Shown here one piece after another: positions 1 to 9,124 of a DNA stretch of 64,000 nt (the stretch's first letter is position 1; every line of letters begins with the position of its first letter). The stretch spans positions 1-64,000 of the forward strand of contig URQB01000002.1 of the NCBI GenBank assembly GCA_900549825.1, given 5' to 3'. Made by a program: the position numbers and the translations under genes. Source of the stretch: an uncultured Oscillospiraceae bacterium. GTDB taxonomy: Bacteria; Bacillota; Clostridia; Oscillospirales; Acutalibacteraceae. Below the pieces are notes generated by a model. The model did no database searches. It worked only from the letters and a program-made list of their open reading frames with translations, and was not told the origin of the DNA.

Positions 1-26
1 CCCGCCCGTCCGGTTTATGCAAGCAA

Positions 27-602
27 TCAGTCCAAAATCTCAACCATCATGCCGGGCACAGCGCCTGCGGCGTTTGATTCATCGGTATCGATATGCATGG
101 CAAGCGCATATTTTTCACTGACGCGTACGACGACATCGCCGAAAATCAGGGAGCGCTCGTCGGATTCGACCTTGACGGATACGATCTGCTTGTCTTTCAA
201 CCCATATCGCTCAGCGTCCGCCGGTGTGGCGTGGATATGGCGCTTTGCAATGATCACGCCGTCTTTGAGCTCTACTTCGCCCTTTGGGCCGACGATTTTG
301 CAGCCCGTGCTGCCCTCCAGGTCGCCCGATTCACGCACAGGCGGCTTCAGGCCGATGGAGCGGGCATCCGTGGCGGAGAGCTCTACCTGCGTCTCCGGGC
401 GGATCGGGCCAAGGATCGATACGCTCGGGAAGCTGCCCTTCGGGCCAATCACCTGAATGCGCTCGTTGGTGGCAAACTGGCCGGGCTGGGAAAGGTCTTT
501 TTTATGAGTCAGCTCATAGCCCTCGCCAAACAGGATATCGAGCACCCTGCGGCTGACGTGGGCATGGCGCGCGGAAGTCTCAAGCAATACGCTTTTTTTC
601 AT
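27..602 (-). CDS. pduL: Phosphate propanoyltransferase (PduL-type phosphotransacylase)
   Basis: This 191-residue protein should transfer an acyl group between CoA and phosphate (acetyl- or propionyl-CoA to acyl phosphate), the step before ATP generation by an acyl kinase. It has the PduL signature histidines in SARHAHVS (residues 10-17) and RHIHATP (121-127), and the conserved HIDTDESNAA segment (170-179). The length matches the short, non-encapsulated PduL form, and no N-terminal microcompartment-targeting extension is seen. The ATG at 602 is chosen because GGAGG lies eight bases upstream; an in-frame TTG at 617 lies inside that ribosome binding site and is unlikely. The gene is divergent from the uracil-DNA glycosylase gene. 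Whether it belongs to a microcompartment operon cannot be judged because the window begins just beyond its stop. Confidence 0.92.
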   Translation of the reverse strand: MKKSVLLETSARHAHVSRRVLDILFGEGYELTHKKDLSQPGQFATNERIQVIGPKGSFPSVSILGPIRPETQVELSATDARSIGLKPPVRESGDLEGSTGCKIVGPKGEVELKDGVIIAKRHIHATPADAERYGLKDKQIVSVKVESDERSLIFGDVVVRVSEKYALAMHIDTDESNAAGAVPGMMVEILD

Positions 603-688
603 CGTTTGTTCCTCCAAAACAATACATTTCTCTCTTCCTATTCTACATCAACCATTGCGAAATAGCAATGTTAAATCTCAGGCGCGGC

Positions 689-717
689 TCCACAAATCCC
701 GGCGGATATGCTATACT
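689..717 (+). promoter_or_regulatory. Putative sigma-A promoter of the uracil-DNA glycosylase gene
   Basis: TCCACA (689-694) and TATACT (712-717) are separated by 17 bases, about 30 bases upstream of the chosen start codon. The -10 box is good and the -35 box is weak. Nothing else in the 603-746 divergent region stands out. Confidence 0.4.
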
Positions 718-746
718 GTTTTTCAGCAAAGAGGAAAGGTGCGGGA

Positions 747-1358
747 ATGCATATGTATGAAACCTGGGAAGCACTCGAAAAGGATTGCTGCGGCTGCCAC
801 AATTGTCCGCTGGGGGATACGCGCACGAATCTGGTATTCGGCGTCGGCAGCAGGAAGGCAAAAGTACTCTTCATCGGCGAGGGTCCGGGAGAAAACGAGG
901 ATTTGCAGGGCGAGCCGTTTGTAGGCCGCGGCGGGAAGTTGCTCGATCAATATCTGGCCACGGTCAATTTGGACCGCGCAAAAAATATCTATATTGCCAA
1001 CATGGTCAAATGCCGCCCGCCGAAAAACCGCGACCCGCTCCCCGCAGAGCAGGAATCGTGCCTGCCCTGGCTGCGTGAGCAGGTGCGTTTTCTCAGGCCG
1101 AAGATTATCGTTTGCCTTGGACGGATCTCCGCACAGCGCCTCATCGACAAAAATTTCCGCGTGACCAGGCAGCACGGCCAGTTTATTGAGAAAAACGGCG
1201 TATGGATGATGGGCACCTATCATCCTGCCTCTCTGCTGCGCAACCCGCAGCAGAAGCCGGAGGCTTTTGAGGATTTTATGGCGCTGCGAGAGAAGATCCG
1301 GGAGGTTTGCCCGGAGACTTACTTAGGAGCGGCGGCTTCCCCCGATGAAGATGCCTGA
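747..1358 (+). CDS. Family 4 uracil-DNA glycosylase (Fe-S type)
   Basis: This DNA repair enzyme should remove uracil produced by cytosine deamination. It shows the family 4 active-site loop GEGPGENED (residues 44-52), a GEPFVGRGG segment (55-63) and the HPASLLR motif (159-165). Four cysteines at 17, 20, 89 and 105 fit the [4Fe-4S] ligand pattern of this family. At 203 residues it has normal length. The ATG at 747 follows GAGGAAAGG by seven bases; a further in-frame ATG lies at 753, and an upstream in-frame ATG at 708 overlaps the predicted promoter and lacks a ribosome binding site. The gene stands alone and converges on the alpha-mannosidase gene. Confidence 0.92.
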   Translation: MHMYETWEALEKDCCGCHNCPLGDTRTNLVFGVGSRKAKVLFIGEGPGENEDLQGEPFVGRGGKLLDQYLATVNLDRAKNIYIANMVKCRPPKNRDPLPAEQESCLPWLREQVRFLRPKIIVCLGRISAQRLIDKNFRVTRQHGQFIEKNGVWMMGTYHPASLLRNPQQKPEAFEDFMALREKIREVCPETYLGAAASPDEDA

Positions 1359-1388
1359 CGCATAATGCCGGACAATTACATTAAGAAT

Positions 1389-1420
1389 GGGCGCGTTGTA
1401 AAGCCCTTTACAACGCGCCC
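1389..1420. terminator. Perfect 15-bp inverted repeat between convergent genes
   Basis: The arms 1389-1403 and 1406-1420 are exact complements (GGGCGCGTTGTAAAG and its complement) with a two-base loop. The hairpin sits between the convergent glycosylase and mannosidase genes and probably ends transcription. It lacks a clear T-tract on either side, so rho-independent function is inferred from position. Confidence 0.5.
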
Positions 1421-1472
1421 AACCGCTTTCTATCAGCGATCCTTTTGGCAGCCTTGAGGAAGCTTTATGTAA

Positions 1473-4400
1473 TCACAGCAGATCAATTTCGCGCTGCAGG
1501 GAGCGTGAAACATAGCTCCCGCCGAATTTCAGGAAGCCTGCGGCCTTAGAAAGCTTGCCAGGATGCGCGAACTTGCGGTCTTTCTCCGTCAGCCAGAAGT
1601 CGAACTCCCTCTTTTTCAGCGTATCGTAAAGCGGCGTGACCGTGCGGCAGGCGGGAAGGGCCGTGCCGCTTGCCGCCAAGAGAAGAAGATGCTGATCGAG
1701 CGGAAGGGTAAAGGAATCCGCGCCTTCCGGGATTTTAAAGGTATATTTGAAGAAATAGGCCTGCTCTCCATAGCTATCCGCCCCCTCCCGGTGCATATGC
1801 GTTGCGTTCCAGGCGAGGACAGCCTGCTTGATATAGCCGGTCTCCTGCATGCCGTAGAGATCCCATTTTCCCACGGCCTCAAACATGTCGTGTACCGTGA
1901 ACAGGAATCCGGTTTTTCCAATGGTCAGAGCTGTCCGGCGGTCACCATTCAACGAGGCCATAATCAGGCTCAGATAGGCTGCGCCCTTGGGAATGGGAAG
2001 CTTCTGCCCGCTGCAGACGACCGCGTTGTGCGCAAGATCCTCCCTGGGGCCAGTGACAAAGCGCGCACCGCCACAACGGATTTCCGCCGGGAAGCGTTCT
2101 GCGGGCAGGGCGGCGGGCAGGGAGGCGCTGCAATCTGCCCGGTTGCGGTTGGCCGATACGATATCAATATTGCAGGGCAGGTTGACCGGCATACTGCTTG
2201 CCGGTTTTCCACTGATCGGAGCGGGCGCGAGCGTCAGGGCGAAGGAGCGCGGCTCAAAGGCCTTTAGATCGAATTGCAGCGCCCCGCCCTCCAGCATGAA
2301 TTCGCCCTCTTCCCTCGGCTCCTCGGAGGCGTAGATTTCCCTGGCCGACGCAATGCCTGCCCCAAGCTCAAACCGAAGCTTGGCATGGGCTTTCCCGGCG
2401 CCCTCGTTGAAGCGAAGCACGATTTCATTGGAAGCCTGTGCCTTTTTGACCGCACGGACCAGGATGTTTTCATCGCTGATGCGGCCAAAGGAGAATTCGC
2501 TGCCAAGAGCTCCGGGATGCTTTTCCACCAGGAAGGCGTTCATGGGCTGGTTGAAGCGCGCGGCGGCCATCTGCGTGCCGTTTTCGTAGCCGCCCACATG
2601 GCCGAAGATACCGAAGCTGTAGCGATTCAGGCCGAGGTCCATCGTGTTCTGGCCGCTTTCGTCGCGGTAGGCGGATTGGGGAGTGTGTATCCCGGTCAGA
2701 CGCAGGCAATTGTTGAGCGGCTTATCCCAGCCGTATTTGGAATCGCTCAGGATAGATACGCCGCAGCTTGCGTCCTTCTGCGTGATATCCGCCCACATCT
2801 GAGCGGGCACCTCATAGAGCTTCGGCGTATTGTTGCCCCGCTCGATCACGCCGAGGCCCAGGTCGTAGCTCGCATTTGGATTGGAGACGGCGAGCGGAAA
2901 CTGCGTTTTTAAAAGGCTGCGCATGCTGCGCCATTCGATCTCGTTATAAACCTCTACTGTGTCGCCGCCGGCAGACAGGGAGATCACCTGACGGAAGGTG
3001 GAGGGGCCGCATACGCGCAGCGTTTTGATCGCTACACGGGCAGGGCCGTTTTCGACGATTGTGAATTTGGGGGAGCGCGCATAGTCCACAGGCTTTGTCA
3101 TCACCTCGATGAAATCGAGCTCCCAGGCGGGCCAGTGCGTGCTGCCCAGATAGTGATGGACGCCCATGCGGATGGGTCCGGAGAGAAGATCCATCCCAAC
3201 CTCTTTATCATAAATGCTGGAGATATCGCCGTTATGGTCGAGCGTCAGGCGGTAGCGCTCGTTTTCCAGCAGCTTTTCCTGCGCGCGCAGACGCGTCCGG
3301 AGGGAGCAGGGCTCTTCCGCCTCGCGCACGTCGTAAACAGCATAACCCATGGAGGGGACGCTGGCGATAAAGACGATTTTGAGAGTCCCCCCGCTGCGGG
3401 AGATGACCTGCGAGGGAACCTCTTCCCCGTTCAGATCAAAAACGCGGACAAAACAGCAGCTTTCGGATACGGGAACGAAGGCCGTGACCGGTCCGATCCG
3501 ATTTTCGCTTCCCTGCAGGGGATTGTTGACGAGCAGGGCTGTCCCCTTGACGAAGGAGGTGTCCATCAGGGTGGAAACCGCGCCCACACTCGCACGGTAT
3601 TCCTCTGAAAATTCATTGAGCGAAAGGACATAGTCGTTCCAGTTGCGCTGATAGCAGCGCATCAGGGAGGTGCCGGTGATGTCATCGTGGAACTGGTGCG
3701 CGATGACCCGCTTCCAGGCGGTGTCAATTTTATCCTGTGGATATTCCGCGGCACCCAGCCACATCGCGGCTGCCGCGCTGCGCTCCGCAGCGTCCGCAAG
3801 CTGCTCTGCGCGGCGGTTCCACCGCTTGCCGATGGCGCGCGAGGTATAGGAGCCCACGCCGTGGTCTGTAGAGACGAGCTCCGTATTCCAGAAGGGGAGG
3901 CTTGCTTTCTGCTCAGGCGTCAGGTCTGCCTCCATATCGCGGAAGACCTGATCGGCTGGCGCGCTGAGGACGTCTGATTTCTCACGCTCATTTTCCGCGA
4001 GCTCCCGGCAGACGGTGGCGACGGATTCCTCCTTCGGCGCGCCGCCGCGGTCGCCCGTGCCGTGGAAAATGTATGTAAACGGTAGATTGTACTTTTTGAG
4101 ATTCGCCTTAAGCTTTTGGGAGACGGCGCGGTTTTTGCGCACCTTGTCGAGCACGGCCACGTAGCTGCGCGCATCAAGTGATGCATAGATCCAGCGGCCG
4201 TCCACACCGTACCAGCGGCCCAGGTCAAAGGGAATGCCGAAGGCGGAGCTCCACGTCAGCTTTTGGGTGGTGAAGCCGGTGAGGTTGGCGTGCCGCGCAA
4301 TGCTCGGAAGCGCCCAGCCAAAGCCGAAGCAGTCAGGCAGAAAGATATCCGTGCTGCGCTTGCCAAAGGTTTTGTCGAAATAGCTGTTGCCATAGAGAAT

Positions 4401-4715
4401 ATTGCGGAAGAGTGCTTCCGGCGACGGGACGTTGACATCGCCGTTTTCGTATGCACTGCCGGTCACGTTCCAGCGCCCCTGCGCCACATATTCCTTCAGC
4501 TTTTCGAATTCCTCCGGATAGTATTCCTCCATCAGCTCATAACGGTAGCTTCCTTCAAAGCTGAAGCAGTAGTCCGGGTACTTCTCAAAGAGCTGAAAAT
4601 TTTCCCGCAGGGTGGCGGGAATGTACTCCCGCAACGTCGTTTCAAAATCCCAGTTCCAGGAGGTATCCAGATGGGAGGTGGCGACGGTATAAATGCGCGG
4701 CTTCAGGTCTGACAT
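1473..4715 (-). CDS. Alpha-mannosidase, glycoside hydrolase family 38
   Basis: This is a 1080-residue intracellular GH38 enzyme, expected to release alpha-linked mannose from glycans or glycoconjugates. The N-terminal metal-binding segment HLDTSWNWD (residues 15-23) and LPDCFGFGWALP (126-137), which carries the probable nucleophile Asp128, match family 38. A downstream HQFHDDITGTS segment near residue 341 is also typical. Beta-sandwich domains would fill the C-terminal two thirds. No signal peptide is seen. The start at 4715 follows an AAGGGGGA site. The gene lies 39 bp behind nadE on the same strand, so the two may be co-transcribed although the functions are unrelated. Some GH38 motifs differ from the usual FGH form (here FGFG), so specificity is uncertain. 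Confidence 0.88.
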   Translation of the reverse strand: MSDLKPRIYTVATSHLDTSWNWDFETTLREYIPATLRENFQLFEKYPDYCFSFEGSYRYELMEEYYPEEFEKLKEYVAQGRWNVTGSAYENGDVNVPSPEALFRNILYGNSYFDKTFGKRSTDIFLPDCFGFGWALPSIARHANLTGFTTQKLTWSSAFGIPFDLGRWYGVDGRWIYASLDARSYVAVLDKVRKNRAVSQKLKANLKKYNLPFTYIFHGTGDRGGAPKEESVATVCRELAENEREKSDVLSAPADQVFRDMEADLTPEQKASLPFWNTELVSTDHGVGSYTSRAIGKRWNRRAEQLADAAERSAAAAMWLGAAEYPQDKIDTAWKRVIAHQFHDDITGTSLMRCYQRNWNDYVLSLNEFSEEYRASVGAVSTLMDTSFVKGTALLVNNPLQGSENRIGPVTAFVPVSESCCFVRVFDLNGEEVPSQVISRSGGTLKIVFIASVPSMGYAVYDVREAEEPCSLRTRLRAQEKLLENERYRLTLDHNGDISSIYDKEVGMDLLSGPIRMGVHHYLGSTHWPAWELDFIEVMTKPVDYARSPKFTIVENGPARVAIKTLRVCGPSTFRQVISLSAGGDTVEVYNEIEWRSMRSLLKTQFPLAVSNPNASYDLGLGVIERGNNTPKLYEVPAQMWADITQKDASCGVSILSDSKYGWDKPLNNCLRLTGIHTPQSAYRDESGQNTMDLGLNRYSFGIFGHVGGYENGTQMAAARFNQPMNAFLVEKHPGALGSEFSFGRISDENILVRAVKKAQASNEIVLRFNEGAGKAHAKLRFELGAGIASAREIYASEEPREEGEFMLEGGALQFDLKAFEPRSFALTLAPAPISGKPASSMPVNLPCNIDIVSANRNRADCSASLPAALPAERFPAEIRCGGARFVTGPREDLAHNAVVCSGQKLPIPKGAAYLSLIMASLNGDRRTALTIGKTGFLFTVHDMFEAVGKWDLYGMQETGYIKQAVLAWNATHMHREGADSYGEQAYFFKYTFKIPEGADSFTLPLDQHLLLLAASGTALPACRTVTPLYDTLKKREFDFWLTEKDRKFAHPGKLSKAAGFLKFGGSYVSRSLQREIDLL

Positions 4716-4754
4716 GATGGTTTCCCCCTTTTTTCTCTCACGATGATGGATTCC

Positions 4755-6680
4755 CTATTTTTCATCCAGTGCGTCAAGCCAAGCCGCTGCCTGCGCGTCG
4801 GACGGCATGCGCCAATCTCCACGCGGGGAGAGGCTGACGGAGCCAACCTTTGGGCCGTCCGGCAGGCAGGAGCGCTTGAACTGGCTCTGGAAAAAGCGCT
4901 TGAAAAACAGCCGCAGCCAATCGGTCAGCTGCCGGCTGGTGTACTGATTGCCAAAGGCACGCTTTGCAAGGAACAAAAGCTTCTGGGGATTTGTGCCGAA
5001 GCGGAGGAAATGGTAGAGGAAGAAATCGTGCAGTTCATAGGGGCCGAGCTTTTCCTCTGTTTTCTGCGCGATTTGGCCGCTTTCGTCCGGAGGGAGCAGC
5101 TCCGGGCTGACGGGCGTGTCGAGTACGGCGCGCAGAACGCCCGCAGTGCGCTCATCCGCCTGGGCGGCAAAATTCTCGACCAGATGGCGCACAAGTGTCT
5201 TGGGCACGCCGCCGTTGACGCCGTACATACTCATGTGGTCGGCGTTATACGTGCACCAGCCGAGGGCGAGCTCACTGAGATCGCCCGTCCCCACAAGGAT
5301 ACCGCCTTCCTTATTGGCAAGGTCCATGAGAATCTGTGTGCGCTCGCGGGCCTGGGTGTTTTCATAGGTCACGTCGTGCAGCGCCGGGTCATGGCCGATA
5401 TCCGCCATGTGCTGCAGGCAGGCCGGGCGGATATCGATCTCCCGGAAGGTTGCACCGACGCAATGGATGAGCTCCACCGCGTTTTCATAAGTGCGGTCCG
5501 TCGTGCCGAAGCCTGGCATGGTGACGCATAGGATGTTTTCCTCTGGCAGCTTCAGAAGCTCCATTGTACGAACGGAAACGAGCAATGCAAGCGTCGAATC
5601 CAGGCCGCCCGAAATGCCGAGCACCAGCTTCTGCATCCCCGTGTGGGAAAGCCGTTTGGCGAGGCCGGCCGCCTGGATCGAGAGGATCTCTTGGCAGCGT
5701 TCTTCACGTTTGACGCGATCTTCCGGTACAAAGGGGTGTTTATCATAAGCGCGGTTAATCTGTGATTCCGCCAGCGTGGGGACAGGGGCGTCAATGATCC
5801 GATAGGCGGGCGGGGAGGTTAAGTCGGCATTGTCCGGGAAACTGCCGTTTTGCCTGCGCTGAGATAAGAGCCGTTCTAAATCGACACAGGCGACAGCTTC
5901 GCTGCCATCCTGCTGGAAACGGGGCGCGTCCGCAAGGATCGTCCCGTTTTCGGCCACGGTACATGCGCCGGAGAAGACGAGATCCGTCGTCGATTCCCCC
6001 ACGCCGGCCGAAGCATAGGCATAAGCGCACAGCGCCTTGGCACTCTGCTGGGCGATCATGGCACGGCGATATTCGTTTTTGGTAACCGCCTCGTTGCTGG
6101 CAGAGAGGTTAACGATCACGTTGGCTCCGGCCAGAGCCATCTGTGTGCCCGGCGGCAGGGGAACCCAGAGATCCTCACAGATTTCGACGCCGAGCACCGC
6201 GCGGTCGTTCAGGCGGAAAAGCAGGTTCCCAAACGGGATTTCCTCACCGGCAAACCGGACGGTATCCGCGCGGTTTTGCATTCCGGAGACAAACCAGCGC
6301 TTTTCATAGAATTCCTGATAATTCGGCAGATAAGTTTTCGGCACAAAGCCGAGGATTTTGCCCCGCTGCAATATGGCGGCGCAATTGTAGAGAAAGCCGT
6401 TTACACGCAAGGGAATTCCTACGACGAGGACCGTATCCATTTCCCTGGTCTGGCCGGCAAGGCCGAGCAGCTCCTGTTCGCAGCTGTCGAGCAGCGCATC
6501 CTGCCCAAACAGATCGCCGCAGGTATAGCCTGAAAGGCAGAGCTCCGGCAGCACGGCCAGCTGAACGCCCTGCTCCTGCGCCCGGCGAAGGGCGGCAAGC
6601 GCGTAAATTGCGTTTTGCTTCGGATTTGCTACGCAGGTACGCGGGCTGAGCGCGCCGATTTTCAGAAAACCGAAATCCAT
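4755..6680 (-). CDS. nadE: Glutamine-dependent NAD+ synthetase
   Basis: This enzyme makes NAD+ from deamido-NAD+ using ammonia released from glutamine and channelled between its domains. The 641 residues contain an N-terminal nitrilase-type amidase with the catalytic triad Glu46 (PELCLSG), Lys115 (VPKTYLPN) and Cys168 (EICEDLW). A C-terminal ATP-pyrophosphatase domain follows, with the SGGLDST loop at 357-363. The length is normal for the two-domain form. The ATG at 6680 has AGTGAGG seven bases upstream. A promoter lies directly upstream, and the mannosidase gene follows after 39 bp. Confidence 0.96.
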   Translation of the reverse strand: MDFGFLKIGALSPRTCVANPKQNAIYALAALRRAQEQGVQLAVLPELCLSGYTCGDLFGQDALLDSCEQELLGLAGQTREMDTVLVVGIPLRVNGFLYNCAAILQRGKILGFVPKTYLPNYQEFYEKRWFVSGMQNRADTVRFAGEEIPFGNLLFRLNDRAVLGVEICEDLWVPLPPGTQMALAGANVIVNLSASNEAVTKNEYRRAMIAQQSAKALCAYAYASAGVGESTTDLVFSGACTVAENGTILADAPRFQQDGSEAVACVDLERLLSQRRQNGSFPDNADLTSPPAYRIIDAPVPTLAESQINRAYDKHPFVPEDRVKREERCQEILSIQAAGLAKRLSHTGMQKLVLGISGGLDSTLALLVSVRTMELLKLPEENILCVTMPGFGTTDRTYENAVELIHCVGATFREIDIRPACLQHMADIGHDPALHDVTYENTQARERTQILMDLANKEGGILVGTGDLSELALGWCTYNADHMSMYGVNGGVPKTLVRHLVENFAAQADERTAGVLRAVLDTPVSPELLPPDESGQIAQKTEEKLGPYELHDFFLYHFLRFGTNPQKLLFLAKRAFGNQYTSRQLTDWLRLFFKRFFQSQFKRSCLPDGPKVGSVSLSPRGDWRMPSDAQAAAWLDALDEK

Positions 6681-6717
6681 AGAGAAACCTCACTCATTTT
6701 ATTGATTTACAGCCTTT

Positions 6718-6746
6718 AGTATATACTTTTGCATTGAGAAAAACAA
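6718..6746 (-). promoter_or_regulatory. Sigma-A promoter of nadE
   Basis: On the minus strand TTGTTT (6741-6746) and TATACT (6718-6723) are separated by exactly 17 bases, about 40 bases upstream of the nadE start. Confidence 0.55.
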
Positions 6747-6841
6747 CCGATAAACAGATAAACAATGCGTAAAAATAGAAGCAAATATATTTCCACTTCG
6801 ATGAGGGCTTTTCAAGGCGCTGGTGCCTTTTACAACACAAA

Positions 6842-6865
6842 GGACGGCCCTAAAAAGGGCCGTCC
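6842..6865 (-). terminator. Intrinsic terminator after the symporter/small-protein pair
   Basis: GGACGGCCCT (6842-6851) pairs perfectly with AGGGCCGTCC (6856-6865) around a four-base loop. Read on the minus strand it is followed by a T-rich tract, and it sits just beyond the stop of the 60-residue gene. Confidence 0.7.
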
Positions 6866-6889
6866 GCCGTCCATAGCAGTTACAGAGAA

Positions 6890-7072
6890 TCAGGATTCTT
6901 CTCTCACAAAGGTCTCTGCCAGCTCATAAAAGTCTTTCTCTGTCGAGATCTGTTTCCCGCAACCACGCAGCTTATCCCGCACAAAGCTGGGAAGGGAGAG
7001 AAAATACTCGTTTACTCCAGCGTCCTTTTTCAAAAGGGAATTGAGCCCGCCTTCCTGTTTTGAATCAGCCAT
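6890..7072 (-). CDS. Small conserved-looking hypothetical protein
   Basis: This 60-residue acidic/basic mixed protein has no signal peptide or membrane segment. It resembles a class of short clostridial proteins in which an N-terminal SLLKKDAGVNEYFLSLP-like helix is followed by a second helix ending in acidic residues; no function is known to me. An AAAGGA site lies eight bases before the ATG. The gene follows the symporter gene by 43 bp and precedes an intrinsic terminator, so it is probably the last gene of that transcript. Confidence 0.6.
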   Translation of the reverse strand: MADSKQEGGLNSLLKKDAGVNEYFLSLPSFVRDKLRGCGKQISTEKDFYELAETFVREES

Positions 7073-7115
7073 ATTACCATTCCTTTCGTACCCTGTGAAA
7101 AATTGAGCTCTATCA

Positions 7116-8558
7116 TCAACTACCTCTGCATCTGTTATGGCCGGAAGCGGCGGCTTTTATGCGCCGGATGTCTGTTTTTGGTTTTTGAAAATAGCGGCGG
7201 ACATAATCCCTGGTCAGCTTGAATACCTCCCGGCTCAAAATCGTAACGGCAATCAGGTTTGGAATCGCCAGCAGTGCGTTGAAGGTATCGGACAGGCTCC
7301 ATGCAAGCTCCATTCTGACCGTACTGCCCAGCAGGACGACGGCGGCAAACAGGATTTTATAACAGGGAACCGCCCGGTCACCCAGCAGGTACGAAACGGC
7401 CCGCTCCCCGTAATAGGACCATCCGATGAGCGTGGCGAAGGCGAACAGAACGATCGAAACAGCGATGAATTTTTCCCCTGCCACACCGAAAACAGAAGAA
7501 AAAGCGGCGGCGCACAGGGCGGTGCCGCTGTGCGCGCAGGAGGACGACCAAACTCCTGAGGTCAGAATGGCGAGCGCGGTAACGGTGCAGCATACGAGGG
7601 TATCCGCAAATACCTCGAAGATGCCCCACATGCCCTGCTCGACCGGCTCTTTGACATCCGCGTCGCAGTGGACAATGACGGAGGTGCCGAGCCCGGCCTC
7701 ATTGGAAAATACCCCCATTGAAACGCCGGTGCGCAGCGCACGGGCCATGCCGTAGCCCGCAGCCCCGCCTGCTGCGGAACGGATGGAAAAGGCCTCCGCA
7801 AAGATAATACCGAGCGCCTGTGGAAGACGGTGGATATTGAGGAGGATCACGGCACAGCCCGCCGCCAGATAGAGAATCGCCATGATGGGAACCAGCTTTT
7901 CCGTCACACTGGCGATCCGCTTGATTCCCCCAAGGAGGATGATTCCAATGAGGATGGCGGCAACACCCCCGGTAATTGCCGGCGAAATGCCAAAGGCGTT
8001 TTCCATCGCCTGCGCCATCGAATTGCTCTGGGAGAGGTTGCCCATTCCGAAGGAAACGGGAATGCACAGAGCGGCGAAGAGCAGGGCCATCCATTTGCAG
8101 TGCAGTCCCTTTTCCATATAGACCATCGCGCCGCCTACCCAGCGGTTTTTTACGTCTTTGTAGCGGTAGCGGATCCCGAGTGTTTTTTCAGCAAAGCTCG
8201 TCATCATGCCGAGAAACGCGGAGGCCCACATCCAGAAGATCGCGCCCGGGCCGCCCGTGGAAAGGGCGATTGCGACACCGACGATATTGCCGGTGCCGAT
8301 GGCGGCGGCGAGCGCGGTGGAGAGCGCCTGAAACGGAGTGATGGAGTGCGCGGACAGGTCCTTCTTAGGGTTATTCCGGGACAGAACGCTGCCGATCGTC
8401 AGGCGCATCCACTGGGAAAACCAGCGTATCTGAAAAAAACGCGTGCCAATGGTGAACAGCAGGCCGACAAGCAGAAAACACAAAAGCATTCCCCGGCCCC
8501 AGAGGACGGAATTGAGCATCTGATTCAGATTGGAAATGAAATTTGTAAATGCCGCCAT
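7116..8558 (-). CDS. Alanine/glycine:cation symporter (AGCS) family transporter
   Basis: This is a 480-residue membrane protein expected to import alanine or glycine with sodium. Multiple hydrophobic helices run through the whole length. Characteristic AGCS segments are ALAAAIGTGNIVGVA near residues 80-95, a GLGTS loop in the middle, and GWSYYGERA in the C-terminal half. The ATG at 8558 is chosen because GGGGGG precedes it by five bases; an ATG 33 bases upstream lacks a site. A small protein gene follows within 43 bp. A specific substrate within the family cannot be assigned. Confidence 0.9.
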   Translation of the reverse strand: MAAFTNFISNLNQMLNSVLWGRGMLLCFLLVGLLFTIGTRFFQIRWFSQWMRLTIGSVLSRNNPKKDLSAHSITPFQALSTALAAAIGTGNIVGVAIALSTGGPGAIFWMWASAFLGMMTSFAEKTLGIRYRYKDVKNRWVGGAMVYMEKGLHCKWMALLFAALCIPVSFGMGNLSQSNSMAQAMENAFGISPAITGGVAAILIGIILLGGIKRIASVTEKLVPIMAILYLAAGCAVILLNIHRLPQALGIIFAEAFSIRSAAGGAAGYGMARALRTGVSMGVFSNEAGLGTSVIVHCDADVKEPVEQGMWGIFEVFADTLVCCTVTALAILTSGVWSSSCAHSGTALCAAAFSSVFGVAGEKFIAVSIVLFAFATLIGWSYYGERAVSYLLGDRAVPCYKILFAAVVLLGSTVRMELAWSLSDTFNALLAIPNLIAVTILSREVFKLTRDYVRRYFQKPKTDIRRIKAAASGHNRCRGS

Positions 8559-8767
8559 TATTGCCCCCCGATTCGTACCCGCTGTATGCATGTCTCTTTG
8601 ACCGCAGACCGATGGAGAATGTGATAAATATTATCGGAGCCTTGCTTTCTGATCGTTGAGGAGGTTAGACGGCATTCATTTTGAACTCTGCAAATTTATT
8701 GCGTCTATCGTTGCATAACAATTTGTGCGTTGTGCGCTTGTGTGAGCGGTCATTTCGTTCTTATAGT

Positions 8768-9124
8768 ACGGTAACTCACACACTCGCGTGGGGCGCGGCC
8801 GGCAGCTGCAGCAGCCGCTTGTGCGGCCGGTTATTTCAATCCACGCACCCGTATGGGGCACGACGAATTACGCAAAGCTGAAAGCCATTCAGGACGCATT
8901 TCAATCCATGCACCCGCATGGGGTGCGACCGGCTACTGGAAAATATATGCGTGATCTAATCATTTTATTTCAGGCTGCGCACCTGAGTGGGGTGCGACAT
9001 CAGGGTGTTTACCAGCTTCAGCTCGTCCTTTTCCATTTCAATCCACGCACCCGAATGGGGTGCGACCGGTACGGCGCTCAGGGGCCGAGCTGTAGGTGTG
9101 ATTTCAATCCACATGGGGTGCGAC
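8768..9124 (-). repeat. Decayed trailer end of the CRISPR array
   Basis: Six imperfect repeats lie at 8768-8799 (heavily degenerate), 8833-8864, 8898-8929 (one mismatch), 8967-8998 (about seven mismatches), 9035-9066 (one mismatch) and 9101-9124. The last is only 24 bases long because eight internal bases (GCACCCGC in the plus-strand consensus) are missing. Spacing of 33-37 bases is kept, so these are old repeat units. They sit at the end farthest from the leader, as expected for array age order. Confidence 0.85.

Noticed and set aside
8703..8734. A possible further decayed CRISPR repeat one unit beyond 8768
   Set aside because: Only scattered bases agree with the repeat; similarity is no better than chance.
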